A stretch of DNA of 64,000 nucleotides from Oscillospiraceae bacterium. Its GTDB lineage: Bacteria; Bacillota; Clostridia; Lachnospirales; Lachnospiraceae. Shown piece by piece: positions 42,126 to 50,510 of the stretch. Where the stretch lies: assembly GCA_021771715.1 (NCBI GenBank), contig JAETOO010000003.1:124001-188000 (forward strand), in the 5' to 3' direction. The position numbers were made by a program, and so were the translations under genes. A model generated the notes under the pieces. It ran no database searches and was not told the DNA's origin. It worked only from the letters and a program-made list of their open reading frames with translations. The first letter of the stretch is position 1; the number at the start of each line of letters is the position of its first letter.

Positions 42126-42176
42126 TGCGGCGCTATAGTAGAAAGAAGAAACAGTATGCGGGAGGAATACGTCAGA

Positions 42177-42632
42177 ATGGAAAAAAGATACTATATCGCC
42201 TACGGCAGCAACCTGAACGTCAGGGAAATGCGGGCGCGCTGCCCGAAGGCGCGGATTGTGGGCACTTCTGTGATGGAACATTACCGGCTGCTCTTTCGGG
42301 GGAACGAGAGGGGAGCGTACCTGACCGTCGAGCCGGAGGAGGGAGGCAGCGTCCCTGTGGCGGTCTGGGAGGTGACAGAGGAGGACGAGACGGCGCTCGA
42401 TTGCTACGAGGACTATCCGGTGCTCTACTATAAGACGGAGCTGACGCTCCCGGTCGCCGAAATCGGGTCGGGCAGTGTCAGAGAACTGGCCGTCTTCGTG
42501 TATATCATGCACGAAGAGCGCCCGCTTGCAGTCCCCTCGGCCGCCTATGTCTCGACCTGCCGGGAGGGATACCGGGATTTTGGGTTCGACGAGCGGATTC
42601 TGGAGCGGGCTCTGACGGCGGTGCCGGAGTAG
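42177..42632 (+). CDS. Gamma-glutamylcyclotransferase-like protein
   Basis: 151 residues with the GGCT fold: YYIAYGSNLNVREM at the N-terminus (substrate loop YGSNL) and the catalytic glutamate in LDCYEDYPVLY. These enzymes release 5-oxoproline from gamma-glutamyl peptides or amines. ATG 42177 with GGGAGG 11 bases upstream is preferred; a start at 42156 is possible. A weak promoter (TTGCGG 42111, TATAGT 42134, spacer 17) lies in the truncated upstream gene, so a deletion may have supplied it. Confidence 0.85.
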   Translation: MEKRYYIAYGSNLNVREMRARCPKARIVGTSVMEHYRLLFRGNERGAYLTVEPEEGGSVPVAVWEVTEEDETALDCYEDYPVLYYKTELTLPVAEIGSGSVRELAVFVYIMHEERPLAVPSAAYVSTCREGYRDFGFDERILERALTAVPE

Positions 42633-42663
42633 AACGGAATAGAGCGCGCAGAACGGAGCATAA

Positions 42664-42699
42664 GAAACGAGGGTGACGCAAAAGCATCACCCTCGTTTC
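42664..42699. terminator. Bidirectional terminator
   Basis: GAAACGAGGGTGA and TCACCCTCGTTTC form a 13-base-pair stem between the convergent cyclotransferase and nagB genes. Confidence 0.85.
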
Positions 42700-42720
42700 G
42701 CACGCCTGTGTGAGAAATTT

Positions 42721-43446
42721 TTACAGCTGCGACAGCGCCGCCTCGTCCGCGACGATCGTGACGTCCGGGTGGAGCTGCAGGATGGAGGCGGGGAGCTTCG
42801 GCGTGATCGGGCCGCAGATGGTCCCGCGCAGAGCCTCCGCCTTGTCTGCTCCGCTCACGACGACGACGATCTTCTTCGCGCGCATGATCGTGCCGATGCC
42901 CATCGTCACGGCCTGGCGCGGCACGTCCGCCTCGGAGGCGAAGAAGCGCTTGTTCGCGTCGATGGTGCTCGCGGTCAGGTCCACGCAGTGGGTGCCGCGC
43001 GCGAAATCCTCGGCGGGCTCGTTGAAGCCGATGTGGCCGTTGCGCCCCAGCCCCAGAAGCTGCAGGTCGATGCCGCCGACCTGCTCGATCAGCGCGTCGT
43101 ACTCCTTGCAGGCCCCCTCGACATCCTGCGCCAGCCCGTCAGGCACGAAGGTGCGGGATTTGTCGATATTAATATGGTCGAAGAGGTGCGTGTTCATAAA
43201 GTAGCGGTAGCTCTGATCGTGCTCCGGGCCCAATCCGAGGTACTCGTCCAGGTTCACGCTGGTCACCTTTGAGAAGTCGAGATCTCCTTTCTGATACCCG
43301 TCGATCAGCTGCTCGTACGTCCCGATCGGCGAGGAGCCGGTAGCCAGGCCGAGCACGCAGTCAGGCTTCAGAATCACCTGCGCGGAGATCAGATTCGCAG
43401 CTTTTCTGCTCATCTCCGTATAATTTTTTGTCTTGTAAATCATCAT
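42721..43446 (-). CDS. nagB: Glucosamine-6-phosphate deaminase
   Basis: 241 residues. Converts glucosamine-6-phosphate to fructose-6-phosphate and ammonia. Family blocks: LGLATGSSPIGTYEQL (phosphate loop), VNLDEYLGLGPEHDQSYRYF with the catalytic aspartate, LGLGRNGHIGFNEP with the histidine and glutamate, and ALRGTICGPITPKLPAS. Start 43446 has AAGGAG 9 bases upstream; a second ATG follows immediately. Divergent from the nanE-nagA operon, whose product it consumes. Confidence 0.97.
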   Translation of the reverse strand: MMIYKTKNYTEMSRKAANLISAQVILKPDCVLGLATGSSPIGTYEQLIDGYQKGDLDFSKVTSVNLDEYLGLGPEHDQSYRYFMNTHLFDHINIDKSRTFVPDGLAQDVEGACKEYDALIEQVGGIDLQLLGLGRNGHIGFNEPAEDFARGTHCVDLTASTIDANKRFFASEADVPRQAVTMGIGTIMRAKKIVVVVSGADKAEALRGTICGPITPKLPASILQLHPDVTIVADEAALSQL

Positions 43447-43475
43447 ATCTGTATACTCCTTTCCTTATATCTATC

Positions 43476-43503
43476 AGTATACCAGTTTGTCCCGGAAATA
43501 CAA
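43476..43503 (-). promoter_or_regulatory. Promoter for nagB
   Basis: Minus strand TTGTAT (43503-43498) and TATACT (43481-43476) with a 16-base spacer, about 30 bases before the start. Confidence 0.55.
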
Positions 43504-43651
43504 TAGAAAAGAAGCCAAATGAATATACTTTCATGGTTGGGAAGAGAGAACAATGCGTTGTGCAAATGTACCAAGGAAACCGGAAAAAAGGTGCCGGTAC
43601 GGGGGCGGCGGCCGGAAAGCGTGAAAGCACTTCCAAAGGGGAGAAATGCTA

Positions 43652-43679
43652 TTGAAAATAAATTCGACCCTGCTATAAT
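43652..43679 (+). promoter_or_regulatory. Promoter for the nan/nag operon
   Basis: TTGAAA at 43652-43657 and TATAAT at 43674-43679 with a 16-base spacer. The transcript starts close to the nanE ribosome site, so any RpiR operator must overlap or precede the promoter. Confidence 0.7.
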
Positions 43680-43708
43680 GCAGGCAACAAGTCAAGGAGG
43701 GAACGAAC

Positions 43709-44401
43709 ATGGTACAGAAACGAGTAGAAATGTTGAAGGGAAAGCTGATTGTCTCCTGTCAGGCGCTTCCGGATGAGCCGCTGCACTCATCCTTTATCAT
43801 GGGAAGAATGGCGCTGGCGGCCAGGATGGGAGGAGCGGCCGGCATCCGGGCCAACACGAAGGAGGACATCGCGGAGATTCAGACCCAGGTGGACCTCCCC
43901 GTGATCGGGATCGTGAAGCGGGACTATAAGGGCAGCGAGGTCTACATCACGCCCACCATGAAGGAGGTGGACGAGCTGATGGAGGTGAAGCCGGAGATCA
44001 TCGCGGTGGACGCGACCGGGCGGCTGCGCCCGGGGAATGTGACGCTGGATGCGTTCTTTCATCAACTCAAGGAAGCATATCCGGAGCAGCTCTTTATGGC
44101 GGACTGCTCCACGGTGGAGGAGGCGCTTCACGCAGACGCGCTGGGCTTTGACTTCATCGGGACGACGATGGTGGGCTACACCAGGCAGAGCGAGGGCGAC
44201 AAAATCGAATCAAACGACTTTGAGATCCTCCGGAGGATTCTCGCGGGGGTGAAGCACCGCGTCATCGCGGAGGGGAACATCAACACGCCGCAGAAGGCCA
44301 GGCGGGTGATTGAGCTGGGCGCGTTTTGCGTCGTGGTGGGCTCGATTATCACGAGGCCGCAGCTGATCACAAAAGCGTTTGCGGAGGCGCTCGACGAATA
44401 A
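43709..44401 (+). CDS. nanE: N-acetylmannosamine-6-phosphate 2-epimerase
   Basis: 230-residue TIM barrel. Converts ManNAc-6-phosphate to GlcNAc-6-phosphate. Visible blocks: LIVSCQALPDEPLHSS at the N-terminus, GAAGIRANTKEDI, PVIGIVKRDY with the catalytic lysine, IIAVDATGRLRP, FMADCSTVEEA, GFDFIGTTMVGYT, IAEGNINTPQKAR and VVVGSIITRPQLIT. AAGGAGGG lies before the ATG. First gene of the operon that continues to nagA. Confidence 0.95.
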   Translation: MVQKRVEMLKGKLIVSCQALPDEPLHSSFIMGRMALAARMGGAAGIRANTKEDIAEIQTQVDLPVIGIVKRDYKGSEVYITPTMKEVDELMEVKPEIIAVDATGRLRPGNVTLDAFFHQLKEAYPEQLFMADCSTVEEALHADALGFDFIGTTMVGYTRQSEGDKIESNDFEILRRILAGVKHRVIAEGNINTPQKARRVIELGAFCVVVGSIITRPQLITKAFAEALDE

Positions 44402-44461
44402 GGTCACTATAAAATTCAGCATAAAAACTGTCGGCAAAACAAAGAGAAAAGGAGAAGAAGC

Positions 44462-45379
44462 ATGAGAAATCTGGACAAGTACAAAGGAGTTATCCCCGCA
44501 TTTTACGCGTGCTACGACGAAAACGGGGAGGTCAGCCCGCAGAGGGTGGAGGCACTGACACGATATTTCGTGGAGAAGGGCGTCAAGGGCGTGTACGTCA
44601 ACGGGTCGTCCGGGGAGTGCATTTACCAGAGCGTGGAGGACAAAAAGCGGATTCTGGAGCATGTCATGGAGGCAGCGAAGGGGCAGCTGACCGTCATCGC
44701 CCATGTGGCGTGCAACAACACAAAAGACAGCATGGAGCTCGCAGGCCATGCGGAGCGGTGCGGCGTGGACGCGATCGCGGCGATTCCGCCGATCTACTTC
44801 CGCCTGCCGGAGCACGCGATCGCGCAGTACTGGAACGATATCAGCGCTGCGGCCCCCAACACCGATTTCGTGATCTACAACATCCCGCAGCTCGCAGGGG
44901 TGGCGCTCACGATGGGGCTGTTCGCCGAGATGAGAAAGAATCCGAGGGTGATCGGCGTGAAAAATTCCTCGATGCCGGTGCAGGACATCCAGATGTTCAA
45001 GGCGGCGGCCGGGGACGACTACATCATCTTCAACGGGCCGGACGAGCAGTTCATCAGCGGCCGCGTGATCGGAGCACAGGGCGCGATCGGCGGGACCTAC
45101 GGCGCGATGCCGGAGCTCTTCCTCAAGCTGGATGCGCTCGTGCGGGCGAATGAGCTGGAGGAGGCGCGCAAGCTCCAGTATGCGGTGGACGCGATCATCT
45201 ACAAGATGTGCTCCGCGCACGGGAACATGTACGCGGTCATCAAGGAGATCCTGAAGATCAACGAGGGCCTGGATCTCGGCGGGGTGAGAAAACCGCTGCC
45301 TGCCCTGGTGGATGCGGACCGGACGATTGTGGAGGAAGCGGCCAGGATGATTCGCGATGCGAAGGCAAACTATCTGTGA
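44462..45379 (+). CDS. nanA: N-acetylneuraminate lyase
   Basis: 305-residue member of the DHDPS/NAL aldolase family. Cleaves sialic acid to ManNAc and pyruvate. The pyruvate-binding GSSGE is in YVNGSSGECIYQ, the active-site tyrosine in FVIYNIPQLAG and the Schiff-base lysine in VIGVKNSSMPVQD. Its place between nanE and an SSS symporter supports lyase rather than dihydrodipicolinate synthase. Good site (AAAGGAG) before the ATG. Confidence 0.93.
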   Translation: MRNLDKYKGVIPAFYACYDENGEVSPQRVEALTRYFVEKGVKGVYVNGSSGECIYQSVEDKKRILEHVMEAAKGQLTVIAHVACNNTKDSMELAGHAERCGVDAIAAIPPIYFRLPEHAIAQYWNDISAAAPNTDFVIYNIPQLAGVALTMGLFAEMRKNPRVIGVKNSSMPVQDIQMFKAAAGDDYIIFNGPDEQFISGRVIGAQGAIGGTYGAMPELFLKLDALVRANELEEARKLQYAVDAIIYKMCSAHGNMYAVIKEILKINEGLDLGGVRKPLPALVDADRTIVEEAARMIRDAKANYL

Positions 45380-45409
45380 TAGCTGCACAGAGAACAGGAG
45401 GAAATACGT

Positions 45410-46915
45410 ATGCAGGGATTTACGGTCGTTGATTTAGTGATTCTAGTCGTATACCTGGCGGCAGTGCTGTTCGCCGGCCTTCATTTCGCGAAAAAGGAAA
45501 TGAAGGGAAAAGAATATTTCAAGGGGGACGGAAGTATCCCGTGGTGGGTGACCTCCGTATCCATATTTGCAACTCTGTTGAGCCCGATTTCGTTCCTGTC
45601 GCTGGCCGGGAACTCCTACGCGGGGACGTGGCTGATGTGGTTTGCGCAGCTTGGCATGCTGATTGCGATCCCGATCACGATCCGGTTCTTCCTCCCGATC
45701 TACAGTAAGCTGGATATCGACACGGCTTACCACTATCTGGAGCTGCGGTTCGGGAGCAAGGGCCTGCGCGTGCTGGGTGCGGTGATGTTTATCATCTACC
45801 AGGTGGGGCGCATGTCCATCATCATGTATCTGCCGTGTATGGTGCTGAGCAGCCTGACCGGGATCAGCGTCAATGTGCTGATCATCGTCATGGGCGTGAT
45901 TGCGATCATCTACTCCTACACAGGAGGTCTGAAGTCCGTGCTCTGGACGGATTTTATCCAGGGCTCCGTGCTCCTGTTCGGCGTCACGTTTGCGCTGATC
46001 TTCCTTCTGATGCACCTTGACGGAGGGATCGGAGCGATCTTCACGGCGTTTTCTGCGGAGCACAAATTCCTGGCGGCGGATCAGCCGATCTTCAACGCGA
46101 ACCTGCTGCGGGACAGCGTGTTTCTGCTGATTGTGGGCGCCGGCTTCAACACGATGAGCTCGTACGTGTCCAGCCAAGACATTGTACAGCGCTTTACCAC
46201 GACCACTGACACGAAGAAGCTGAACAAGATGATGCTGACAAACGGCGCGCTCTCGATCTTCATCGCGACCGTGTTCTACCTGATCGGCACCGGACTGTAC
46301 GTATTCTATCAGCAGAACACGCTTCCGCCGGCTGCGGCCCAGGATCAGATTTTCGCCTCCTACATCGCGTTCGAGCTCCCGGTGGGCGTCACCGGACTTT
46401 TGCTGGCGGCGATCTATGCGGCATCGCAGTCCACGCTGTCCACGGGGCTGAACTCTGTGGCGTCGAGCTGGACGCTCGACATCCAGGCGAGGCTGACCAG
46501 GAAGGAGCTGAGCTTCGAGAAGCAGACAAAGATCGGCCAGTACGTGTCTCTGATCGTGGGAATCTTCTCAATCGTCGTGGCGATGGTGCTCGCGAACGGC
46601 GGCGTCAAGTCTGCGTATGAGTGGTTCAACGGGTTCATGGGACTGGTGCTCGGAATTCTGATCGGAACGTTTATCCTCGGCGCCTTCACAAAGGTGGCGA
46701 ACACGTTCGGCGCTACCGTGGCGTTCATTGCGGCATCCGCAGTCATGGTGTACATCAAATATGGCGTGCCGGCGGAGGCGGTGTCGATCTGGTCGTACTC
46801 GCTGATCTCCATCGTGGTCTCACTGGTGGTGGGCATCCCGGCGAGCCTCATCTGGAGAAAGGTGAAGGGCGACACGTCCGTGCCGGCGCCGAACACGACC
46901 ATTTTCAAAAAATAG
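45410..46915 (+). CDS. Sodium:solute symporter (SSS), probable sialic acid transporter
   Basis: 501 residues and about thirteen hydrophobic segments. Family features include FAGLHFAKKEMKGKEYFKGDG after the first helix, SISPISFLSL-type text (LLSPISFLSLAGNSYA), and YSYTGGLKSVLWTDFIQGSVL. SSS proteins (SiaT/NanT-like) import N-acetylneuraminate with sodium, and position inside the nan operon supports this. AGGAGG lies before the ATG. No TRAP or ABC sialic acid transporter is visible, so this is the operon's only importer. Confidence 0.9.
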   Translation: MQGFTVVDLVILVVYLAAVLFAGLHFAKKEMKGKEYFKGDGSIPWWVTSVSIFATLLSPISFLSLAGNSYAGTWLMWFAQLGMLIAIPITIRFFLPIYSKLDIDTAYHYLELRFGSKGLRVLGAVMFIIYQVGRMSIIMYLPCMVLSSLTGISVNVLIIVMGVIAIIYSYTGGLKSVLWTDFIQGSVLLFGVTFALIFLLMHLDGGIGAIFTAFSAEHKFLAADQPIFNANLLRDSVFLLIVGAGFNTMSSYVSSQDIVQRFTTTTDTKKLNKMMLTNGALSIFIATVFYLIGTGLYVFYQQNTLPPAAAQDQIFASYIAFELPVGVTGLLLAAIYAASQSTLSTGLNSVASSWTLDIQARLTRKELSFEKQTKIGQYVSLIVGIFSIVVAMVLANGGVKSAYEWFNGFMGLVLGILIGTFILGAFTKVANTFGATVAFIAASAVMVYIKYGVPAEAVSIWSYSLISIVVSLVVGIPASLIWRKVKGDTSVPAPNTTIFKK

Positions 46916-46932
46916 CAGGGAGGGAATGCAGT

Positions 46933-47382
46933 ATGATATTCGGAAATGTGGAGAACCTGCGGGAGTATCCGTTTTTGGAGGAGCAGGTGCGGGAATGCTT
47001 TGCGTACGCGAAGGAGCACGATCTGGCCGCGTACGAGAAGGGAAGCCATGTGATCGACGGCGAGCGGCTGTTCGTGAACATTGTGGAGTATGAGACGGTG
47101 GCGGCCTCCGAGCGGTTCTGGGAGGCGCACAAACGCTACCTGGATGTCCATCTGATGCTGAGCGGCACAGAGCAGATCGACCTGAACTTTCTTCAGAATA
47201 TGGCGCTCTTGCCGTACGTGGAGAAGGATGATTTCCTCCCGATGAAGGGGGAGAAGAACAGCTCCGTCGTCCTGGGGGCAGGGGATTTCCTGATCTGCTA
47301 CCCGAGCGACGCGCACCGCACAGCAGTCGCGGCGGGGGAATCCCAGAACATTAAGAAAGCGATTTTCAAGGTGCGCATCTAG
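46933..47382 (+). CDS. YhcH/YjgK/YiaL (NanQ-type) protein
   Basis: 149 residues, cupin-like: FGNVENLREYPFLEE opening, then the conserved RYLDVHLMLSGTEQI (metal histidine) and FLICYPSDAHRTAVA (second histidine), ending KKAIFKVRI. Members in nan operons act as anomerases that speed interconversion of sialic acid forms (NanQ). AGGGAGGG lies before the ATG at 46933; the frame extends upstream inside the transporter gene and is not used. Confidence 0.9.
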   Translation: MIFGNVENLREYPFLEEQVRECFAYAKEHDLAAYEKGSHVIDGERLFVNIVEYETVAASERFWEAHKRYLDVHLMLSGTEQIDLNFLQNMALLPYVEKDDFLPMKGEKNSSVVLGAGDFLICYPSDAHRTAVAAGESQNIKKAIFKVRI

Positions 47383-47567
47383 GATCGCGTAAAACGGTTA
47401 TTTGTCGAACGCGGTACTGACACGCGGCGAAGAGGCAAACGGAGGGAGGTTCGGTTTGTCTCTTCGTTTCATATCCGAAACAGAGATTGCGGAAACGCCG
47501 GGATTATACTATAATGAAGGAACGATACGTAGTTCCGCACTGTGACGAAAGGGGCAGAGCGGTCGTG

Positions 47568-48494
47568 ATGAGAAAATATGTGAGCATTGACATAGGCGGC
47601 ACGGCGATGAAGTACGGGCTCATAGATGAGCGCGGGGAGATTGTCAGCCGCAGCGAGAGAAAGACGGAGAGCTACAAGGGCGGCCCGTCGATTCTGAAAA
47701 AGGCGGTGGAGATCACCGGGGAGTTCTGCAGAGCAGAGACGATCAGCGGGGTGTGCATCTCGACCGCCGGGATGGTGGACATTGAGAAGGGAGAAATCTT
47801 TCACGCGGCGCCTCTGATCCCGAACTACACGGGAATCAAGTTCAAAGAGACGCTCGAGGGAAGGTTTCACATTCCCTGCGAGGTGGAGAACGACGTGAAC
47901 TGCGCCGGGCTCGCGGAGGCGGTGTCGGGCGCGGCGAGGGGCAGCAAGGTGGCACTGATGCTGACCATCGGCACCGGGATCGGGGGAAGCATCCTGTTGG
48001 ACGGGAAGGTCTTCCGCGGGGCGGGCGGCAGCGCCTGCGAGGTGGGCTACATGCGGATGCTGGGGAGCGATTTCCAGACGCTGGGCGCGGCGAGCATCCT
48101 GACGCGGAAGGTGGCCGAGTGGAAGAACGAGCGCGCGGAGCTCTGGAACGGCTATCACATTTTCGAGGAGGCCAAAAAGGGGGACGAGCTGTGCATCCGG
48201 GCTATCGACGAGATGTGTGACGTGCTCGGGCTGGGGATCGCGAACATCTGCTACGTGCTCAACCCGGAGGTCGTGGTGCTCGGCGGAGGGATCATGGCCC
48301 AGGAAGCATTTCTGAAGAAACGGATTGAGAGCGCGGTGGGAGCGTACTTGATTCCGAGCATTGCGTCCCAGCTTCGCGTCGCGTTCGCGAGGCACAGAAA
48401 TGACGCGGGGATGCTCGGGGCTTTCTACCACTTCTGTCAGCGCCGCGGGCTTGACGTGTGCGATGCACGCCGTCAGGAGAGAGGAAATGGATGA
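47568..48494 (+). CDS. ROK-family kinase, probable N-acetylmannosamine kinase
   Basis: 308 residues with the ROK ATP motif SIDIGGTAMKYGLID and TIGTGIGGSIL. The catalytic aspartate lies in ENDVNCAGLAEA. The zinc-binding CxCGxxGCxE of many ROK proteins is absent (GGSACEVGYMRML instead), as in the BglK-like and some NanK proteins. It supplies ManNAc-6-phosphate for NanE. ATG 47568 or the adjacent in-frame GTG at 47565 is the start, with AAAGGGG upstream. It overlaps the next gene by 8 bases. Confidence 0.85.
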   Translation: MRKYVSIDIGGTAMKYGLIDERGEIVSRSERKTESYKGGPSILKKAVEITGEFCRAETISGVCISTAGMVDIEKGEIFHAAPLIPNYTGIKFKETLEGRFHIPCEVENDVNCAGLAEAVSGAARGSKVALMLTIGTGIGGSILLDGKVFRGAGGSACEVGYMRMLGSDFQTLGAASILTRKVAEWKNERAELWNGYHIFEEAKKGDELCIRAIDEMCDVLGLGIANICYVLNPEVVVLGGGIMAQEAFLKKRIESAVGAYLIPSIASQLRVAFARHRNDAGMLGAFYHFCQRRGLDVCDARRQERGNG

Positions 48495-49341
48495 GCGGAT
48501 GGAGTACTATGTCAAAGCGGTAGTGCCGATGATCGAGTCGAACTATGACAATTTCACGACGGTGGAGCGGAACATCGCCGACTTTTTTATACAGAACCGG
48601 AAGCGGGTGGATTTCTCGGCGAAGGCGATCGCGGAGCGGCTGTACGTGTCGGAGGCGTCGCTGTCGCGCTTTGCAAAGAAGTGCGGCTACCGGGGGTACC
48701 GGGAATTTGTGTACCAGTACGAGGAGACCTTCGTGGAGAAGGACGAATCCATGACGGACAACACGCGGATGATTCTGAACGTCTACCAGGAGCTCCTGAA
48801 CCGGACGTACAGCCTGATGGACGAGGCGCAGATTGCCCGGATCAGCCGGTATCTGAGCCAGGCGGAGCGCGTCTTTGCCTGTGGAAAGGGAAGCTCCGGC
48901 TTTGCGGCGGAGGAGATGGAGCACCGCTTCATGCGGATCGGCGTGGATATCGACTCGATTCAGGACTCTGACCTGATGAGGATGCAGGCGGTGTTCCAGG
49001 ACAAGCGGAGCCTGGTGTTCGGGATCAGCGTCAGCGGGGAGACCGAGCCGGTGCTGTATCTGCTCAAGGAGGCGAACCGGCGCGGGGCCAGGACGGTCCT
49101 GTTGACGGCGAAGAATCGGGGCGTGTTTGACCGCTTCTGCGACGAGGTGGTGCTGTTCCCGTCGCTCCGGCACCTGAACCACGGGAATGTGATCTCGCCC
49201 CAGTTCCCGATCCTGGTGATGCTGGACATCATCTACGCGAGCTACGTGGAGCAGGACAAGTTTTCCAGAGAGTACCTCCACGACAACACGCTGCGCGCAC
49301 TGGAGGAGGGGCAGAAGAGGAGTCACGAGCTAGAAGAATGA
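48487..49341 (+). CDS. MurR/RpiR-family regulator
   Basis: 284 residues. N-terminal HTH (FTTVERNIADFF, FSAKAIAERLYVSEASLSRFAKKCGYRGYREF in parts) and a C-terminal SIS domain (VFACGKGSSGFAAEEMEHRF, VFGISVSGETEPVL). Such proteins sense phosphosugars, here probably GlcNAc-6-P or ManNAc-6-P, and regulate the nan/nag operon and nagB. GGAGAGAGG lies before ATG 48487. Unlike most, it is encoded inside the operon it is thought to control. Confidence 0.9.
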   Translation: MDERMEYYVKAVVPMIESNYDNFTTVERNIADFFIQNRKRVDFSAKAIAERLYVSEASLSRFAKKCGYRGYREFVYQYEETFVEKDESMTDNTRMILNVYQELLNRTYSLMDEAQIARISRYLSQAERVFACGKGSSGFAAEEMEHRFMRIGVDIDSIQDSDLMRMQAVFQDKRSLVFGISVSGETEPVLYLLKEANRRGARTVLLTAKNRGVFDRFCDEVVLFPSLRHLNHGNVISPQFPILVMLDIIYASYVEQDKFSREYLHDNTLRALEEGQKRSHELEE

Positions 49342-49355
49342 GGAGGCTGCAGAAC

Positions 49356-50510
49356 ATGATCATCAAGAATGTAAGGATCTTTACAGAGGAAAAGACGTTT
49401 GAGGACGGCGAGATCGCCATCCGGGAGGGTGTGTTTGTACGGGAGCCGGAGGGCGGCGACGGGGAAGTGCTGGACGGGGAAGGCTGCTACGCGATCCCTG
49501 GTCTGATCGACCTCCACTTCCACGGCTGCCGGGGCTATGATTTCTGCGACGGGACCGCGGAGGCGATCGAGGAGATCGCGAAGTATGAGGCGTCCGTCGG
49601 GGTGACGGCGATCGCCCCAGCGACGATGACACTCCCGGTGGACGAGCTCACGCACATTTTGGCGACGGCGGCCTCCTACCGGAAGCGTGCGGGCGAGGAC
49701 AATCCGCAGGCGGCGGATCTGGTCGGTGTCAACATGGAGGGCCCGTTTATCAGCGCGGCGAAAAAGGGGGCGCAGGATGAGCGGAACATCATCCCGTGCG
49801 ACGCCGGGATCTGCCGGCAGTTCCTGGAGGCCTCGGAGGGTCTGGTGAAGTTCGTCGGGATCGCGCCCGAGTGCAGTGAGGATGCGCTGGAGTTTATCCG
49901 GGAGATGAAGGGGCAGGTGCACATATCGCTCGCGCACACGAACGCGGATTACGACAGGGCGAAGGCGGCGTTTGACGCGGGGGCGGACCATGCGGTCCAC
50001 CTCTACAACGCGATGCCGGCGTTCACACACCGCGCGCCCGGCGTGGTGGGGGCGGTGGCCGACAGCCCGCAGGTGAACGCGGAGCTGATCTGTGACGGCG
50101 TGCACATCCACCCGGCGGTGGTCCGCGCCACGTTCCGGCTGCTGGGCGGTGAGCGGATGATCCTCATCAGCGACAGCATGCGCGCGACCGGAATGCCCGA
50201 CGGGCGCTACACGCTGGGCGGCCTGGATGTGGACGTGGTCGGGAACCACGCGACGCTGGTGTCGAACGGCGCGCTGGCCGGCTCGGCGACCAACCTCATG
50301 GACTGCATGAGAACAGCCGTGAAGCAGATGGGCCTCCCGCTCGGGACCGCCGTAGCGTGCGCCACGGCAAACCCCGCCAGGGCGCTTGGCATATACGACC
50401 AATACGGCTCGATCGCACCCGGAAAAAAGGGAAATGTCGTGCTGCTCGATGAGGAGCTGAACCTGAAGGCAGTGATCAAGGACGGAGTGGTGATCCGGAA
50501 GAATTTTTAA
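49356..50510 (+). CDS. nagA: N-acetylglucosamine-6-phosphate deacetylase
   Basis: 384-residue amidohydrolase. Yields glucosamine-6-phosphate for NagB. Metal site: IDLHFHGCRGYDF, VNMEGPFISAAKKGAQDE with the glutamate, LAHTNADYDRAKAAFDAGADHAVHLYNAMPAF in parts with metal histidines, ICDGVHIHP, and ISDSMRATGMPDG with the catalytic aspartate. GAGGAGG lies about 9 bases before ATG 49356; an upstream ATG at 49338 overlaps the regulator stop. Last gene of the operon; its stop overlaps the convergent kinase stop. Confidence 0.96.
   Translation: MIIKNVRIFTEEKTFEDGEIAIREGVFVREPEGGDGEVLDGEGCYAIPGLIDLHFHGCRGYDFCDGTAEAIEEIAKYEASVGVTAIAPATMTLPVDELTHILATAASYRKRAGEDNPQAADLVGVNMEGPFISAAKKGAQDERNIIPCDAGICRQFLEASEGLVKFVGIAPECSEDALEFIREMKGQVHISLAHTNADYDRAKAAFDAGADHAVHLYNAMPAFTHRAPGVVGAVADSPQVNAELICDGVHIHPAVVRATFRLLGGERMILISDSMRATGMPDGRYTLGGLDVDVVGNHATLVSNGALAGSATNLMDCMRTAVKQMGLPLGTAVACATANPARALGIYDQYGSIAPGKKGNVVLLDEELNLKAVIKDGVVIRKNF

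Noticed and set aside
42126-42433. Continuation of the PrpR_N frame
   Set aside because: The text becomes Gly/Arg-rich and out of frame with the cyclotransferase, which is the true coding frame here.
43628-43645. Catabolite-response (cre) site upstream of nanE
   Set aside because: TGAAAGCACTTCCA differs from the consensus at two positions including the central CG, so it is not claimed.
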